Source: Nipponacmea schrenckii | Lineage: Eukaryota; Mollusca; Gastropoda; Lottiidae | Assembly: GCA_030562195.1 (NCBI GenBank) | Contig: JAUJPP010000002.1 | Location: forward strand, 4,216,001-4,280,000 | Length of the DNA: 64,000 nt | Direction of reading: 5' to 3' | Part shown: in pieces, positions 59,997 through 64,000 of the stretch | Position numbering within the stretch: position 1 is the first letter of the stretch | How the letters are laid out: every line of letters begins with the position of its first letter | Program-made: the position numbers and the translations under genes | The notes under the pieces: model-generated | The model's input: the letters and a program-made list of their open reading frames with translations, nothing else | Told to the model about the DNA's origin: nothing | Databases searched by the model: none

Positions 59997-60753
59997 TTTT
60001 TATACGCCCACATGAATATGTCGGTCTGTTGGTCTGTCAACATTTGTTGTAGACACTATAGAAGCTACGATTTTATATGGAATATTAATAAAACTTGGTA
60101 TGAGCATTAGAATTGATGAGACGGTGGTCAAGTTCGATTTTGACAATTTTTCGATGAACATTTTTTGAGTTATTGCCCCTGCCCCTATATTTGTTGTAGA
60201 CACAATAGAAGCTACAATTTTCAATGGATTTGAATGAAACTTGGTGTGAGCATTAGAATTGATAAGACAGCGGTCAAGTTTGAATTTGACGATTTTTTTG
60301 ATGAACAGTTTTTTACTTATTTCCCTTGACTTAGTAAAATCTTGTTATAATTTTATTGTTGATGGAACAAAACTTACAATTTTCAAAGGATTTTGATGAA
60401 ACTTGGTGTGAGAATTGGAATTTATTAGACCTCGGTCAAGTTTAAATTTGACCATTTTTCAATGAATGGTTTTGAGTTATTAGCTTTGACTTAGTAAAAT
60501 TACGTATAAAATTTTATTGTGGCTTCAATAAGAAGCTTCAATTTCAAAGGATTTGATGGAAATTGGTGTAAGCATTTGAATTGATAAGACAGTAGGCAAG
60601 TTTGAATATGACGACTTTTTTTAATGAATCGTTTTTTAGTTTTTGCTCTTGACAACAATATTCAGCTTATATTTTTTGAGTTATTGCTGAATTTATTATT
60701 CAAATTCAATGCTGCTAGTAGGCGTATGTTACCTTGCCTGGCAAGCTATCTTT
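59997..60753 (+). mobile_element. Pearl-like element, copy 11
   Basis: Left end tttttatacgcccacatgaa with hairpin partner atatgtcgg, a ggtctgttggtctgtc tract, then four to five cores (atagaagctacaatttt, gaaacttggtgtgagcatt, gagttattgcc). Right end taggcgtatgttacc and cttgcctggcaagctatc. In the intron after exon 3 of the PARP14-like gene. Confidence 0.85.
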
Positions 60754-60900
60754 GTAGCTGCAGTGTAGCAAAAAGAGATGTCCCCTAGGATGGTATGAGA
60801 TGTCCAATTTGTTTTAAGCATGTTTTAGATGTTTCATAGATATTTCACATTTTATTCAAATGAAAGATGACATGACATCAATTCTTACTCCATTTCATAT

Positions 60901-62249
60901 TTTTATACGCCCACATATAATGTGGACGTATATTGCGGTTGACCCTGTCCGTCTGGACGTCCGTCTGTCCACAATTGCTTGTGGCCACAATAGAGACCAC
61001 AGTTTTCATCGGATTACAATGAAACTTGGTATGTCAGCATTTGTTGTAGACACAATAGAAGCTACAATTTTATATGGATTTTAATGAAACTTGGTATGAG
61101 CATTTGAACTGATAAGACAGCGCTCAAGTTTGTTTTTTGACAATTTTTCGATCAACAATTTTGAGTTCGAGTTATTGCACTTGACTAAGTAAAATTGTGT
61201 ACAAAATTTATTCTGGATGCAATAGAAACATTGCAATTTCCAATGTTATTGGATGAAACTTGGTGTTATCATTGATATTGATAAAACTCCTGTCAAGTTC
61301 GAATGCTACAATTTTTCTATTCACGGTTTGCAAGTTATTGCCCTTGACTTTGTAAAATTACGTCAAAATTTTATTGTGGGTGCATTAGAGGCTACTATTT
61401 TCAATGGATTTTGATGAAACTTGTGTACGCGATACAGGCCAGAGTTTTTATCTGATTTGAATGAAACTTGGTATGTGTATTCATCTTGATAATATCTTGG
61501 ACAACTTTGAAAATGGCACGATTCCAGATGTCGGTTTATGAGTTATGGCCCTCGATTTAATGAAAAACATTAAAATTTATTTGTGTATGCAATAGAAGCT
61601 GTAGTTTTCATCCGATTTTAATGAAACTTGGTATGTGTATTCGTCTTGATAATATCTCGGACAAGTTCGAAAATGGCACCATTCCAGATACATGTCCGTT
61701 TATGAGTTATCGCCCTTGATTAAATGGAAAAACGTTAATATTTACTTGTGTACACAATAGAGGCTATAGTTTTAATCCGATTTTAATGAAACATGGTATG
61801 TGTATTCATCTTGATAATATCTCAGACAAGTTCGAAAATGGCACGATTCCAGATGTCGGTTTATTAGTTATAGCCCTTGATTAAATGAAAAAACGTTAAA
61901 AGTACTTGTGTATGCAATAGAAGCTATAGTTTTCATCTGATATGAATGAAACTTGGTATGTGTATTCATCTTGATAATATCTCGCCAGATGTCTGTTTAT
62001 GAGTTATTGCCCTTGATTTAATGAGAAAATGTTAAAATTTGCTCGTGTACGTAATAGAAGCTGTAGTTTTTAACCGATTTGAATGAAACTTGGTATGTGT
62101 ATTCATCTTAATAATATCTTGGACAAGTTCAAAAAAATGGTGCGATTCCAGATGTCTGTTTATGAGTTATTGCCTTTGATTAAATGAAAAAACATGGAAT
62201 ATTCTGTTTGAAGTGGGCTTATGTTACCTTGCCTGGCAAGCTATCTTTG
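60901..62249 (+). mobile_element. Pearl-like element, copy 12 (mixed cores)
   Basis: Left hairpin tacgcccacatataatgtgg, a gtccgtctggacgtccgtc tract, then first about three cores of the copy-11 type and, from about 61420, five cores of the copy-1/copy-3 type (cttgataatatctcggacaa, attccagatgtcggtttatg). Right end cttgcctggcaagctatc. A stretch of copy-11-type core continues to about 62470. Confidence 0.85.
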
Positions 62250-63035
62250 AGTTATTGCCTTTATGTTAGTGAAATTGCATCAAAATTGTATTGTGGATGC
62301 AATAGAGGCTACAATTTTCAATGGATTTTAATGAAACTTGGTATGAGCATTGGAACTGATAACGCGATAGTCAAGTTTGAATTTGACGATTTTTAAATGA
62401 ACAGTTTATGAATTGCCCTAGACTTAGTAGAATTGCTTCAAAATTTTATTGTGGGTACATACAGTAGAAGCCAGGGGCGCAGATCCATTGATAAAGTTGG
62501 TGGGGACCATCTGCTCTGTTTAAAGATGTAACAGTACATGAAGCCGCGGTTAGCAAAGCCCAGATACGGAAGAGGAGGAGGGGAGAGAAGGGGGTTAAAG
62601 GGCTTTCCCAATCTTCCCACTGATTTAAACAAAAACTAAATCGCCGGAAACGAATAATTTAATTCAATGAATTAGATATCTAATGCTAAGAATAATGCAG
62701 ACCTAATGAAATGAATTTTATACCTGTATATGATTTATTAAAAAGATGAAATAGTAATTAGTATACAACACAACGGTATTCATAGGACGTTTGAAACATA
62801 TTCGACTCAAGATTATAGAACAACAAAACTATGGTCTAACGGGAACGTTGAGTCAGTAATGGTGTATGAAACCAGCTAGAGTCTGGCTAAACGTTTGATT
62901 AGAGTTTACAAGTCATAGTAAGTTTCGACATTTCCACGCTTTTGATTATAGACTAACAGTGGAACTATTTACATGTATACTTTCCAAAGATCCTCCTTCT
63001 GTTCTCTGGATTACGTTCAACAAATTTTAAAGCTA
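62250..63035. other. Degenerate repeats, no gene
   Basis: To about 62470 it is a partial pearl-like core. From 62470 comes a block with aggggcgcagatccattgat and an ggaggaggggagagaaggggg purine tract, probably another transposon without visible borders. No exon continuing the macro domain was found. Confidence 0.4.
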
Positions 63036-63260
63036 CAGTAAAACCTGGATTACCCGGAACCTGGATGTACCGGAATACTGTTCAAACCGGCACAATTCTA
63101 AGATCCCTATATTTTTCCTCTATTTCTTAACTAAATTTAACCTCTGTAAACCGGCAACCTCTATACATCGGCACTGGCATCAATCGTCGGTCCCGAATGA
63201 CAGAATCAACTATATTTCACCTGCACAAACCGGCATCAAAAGCTAGTCACCGACATCGGT
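63036..63260 (+). mobile_element. Possible pogo/Tigger-type element end
   Basis: TA followed by cagtaaaacctggattaccc, with internal variants gtaaaccggcaacctctata and tgcacaaaccggcatcaaaa. This is the style of pogo/Tigger inverted ends. The opposite end is not visible before 64000, so the borders are open. Confidence 0.4.
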
Positions 63261-64000
63261 CAAGTGATTTCGTGTTAAATAAAACTATGATTAGACCATT
63301 ATACAATAGATATCCTAATTAGATGTCAATTGATAATTAAAAAGAATGAATGTGGATTATGACAAAAATTGAATTGTTAATTGTCTCAGGCGGCGGCTAT
63401 TGTTCACGTGAAACGCTTCCATTTTGACACTTTGATATCAAAAGTAGCCTGTTATGCATGTAATAAATGATTGTTTACATGCTACAGTCAAATTATAAAG
63501 CGTTTTTAACGAAGTTCTGATACTGTTAAATTTAGACTAAAAATCTACCGATAATGCAAAACAAATTTTGAAACGATGTCTATGCTATTTATAAATCACA
63601 CAGAATTGACGATTATTATAAACTATCGTGAAGACTTCAAAATTTCGTTTATGGTAAAATTAAGGCTAATCATAAAAGCGAAAGTAGAGTGTACCGGATG
63701 TTGTTATTAAAACGGTATCGGGTGAAAAATATATATATAAATATCATCTAAATCGGGGTATTAATTAATCAGACAATGATAATGTTATTACGGGGTGAGA
63801 TTAACGCGTGTCACCGGCAAATAAAATACAAGTAAAGAATATTTTATTGATTTATGGTAAAGAATTTTGACATTGAAAACGGTAGGCCACGTGAAAATTA
63901 TGGTTACGAAAAGAAAAGAAAAAAAATCGGTAGATTTGAGTCTCCCGGCGGTAGATCAGGAGACAGCATGCAAAAGCGGTAGAAACCCGACGAAATCGGT
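63261..64000. other. No gene seen
   Basis: AT-rich with scattered CpG-containing words (tcggtagatttgag, cccggcggtagatcagg near the end). It may be the inside of the element starting at 63036. No supported coding frame. Confidence 0.35.

Overview
This is animal nuclear DNA: AT-rich, intron-rich, with GT-AG introns (and one apparent AT-AC intron) and dense degenerate transposons. The best guess is a mollusc. The genes are bilaterian orthologues, and the commonest repeat has the plan of the 'pearl' elements described from bivalves: fixed hairpin-bearing ends around about 160-bp tandem cores. The species cannot be told from the sequence alone.

Five protein-coding genes were reconstructed exon by exon; in each, reading phase is kept across every junction traced. 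(1) A TMEM130-like PKD-type membrane glycoprotein, + strand, 1982-9130, six exons, 481 aa. (2) MEIOB, the meiotic OB-fold ssDNA-binding protein, - strand, 22308-13952, with the last exon unresolved. (3) Njmu-R1 (C17orf75 orthologue), a subunit of the WDR11-FAM91A1 vesicle-tethering complex, + strand, 23708-32517, eleven exons, 377 aa. It lies head-to-head with MEIOB. Its intron 4 looks like a U12-type AT-AC intron, and the 3' end of exon 8 has been amplified in tandem, splice donor included. (4) A PH-domain adaptor with a tyrosine-motif tail, - strand, 45600-36108, five exons, 357 aa, not matched to a named family. (5) The 5' part of a PARP14-like macro-domain protein, + strand, from 55334. 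It leaves a coding trace until 59910, where it breaks off inside the first macro domain; the rest lies outside the window.

The remainder is mostly mobile DNA. At the left edge are remnants of a Penelope-like element and a Ty3/gypsy pol. About a dozen pearl-like elements are spread through introns and spacers. Three tRNA-derived SINE families are present, one of them a tandem array framed by a 256-bp direct duplication (46467-47946). Several terminal-inverted-repeat elements have identifiable target-site duplications. A complete but decayed Ty3/gypsy retrotransposon (48828-54293) has two LTRs, a polypurine tract and a TTTAT target duplication, and carries a younger TTAA-flanked MITE. Minisatellites lie at 27751, 42045 and 54717.

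The five genes do not form a pathway. The features most worth following are the exon-8/donor amplification and AT-AC intron of Njmu-R1, the SINE array with its long flanking duplication, and the modular pearl-like family.
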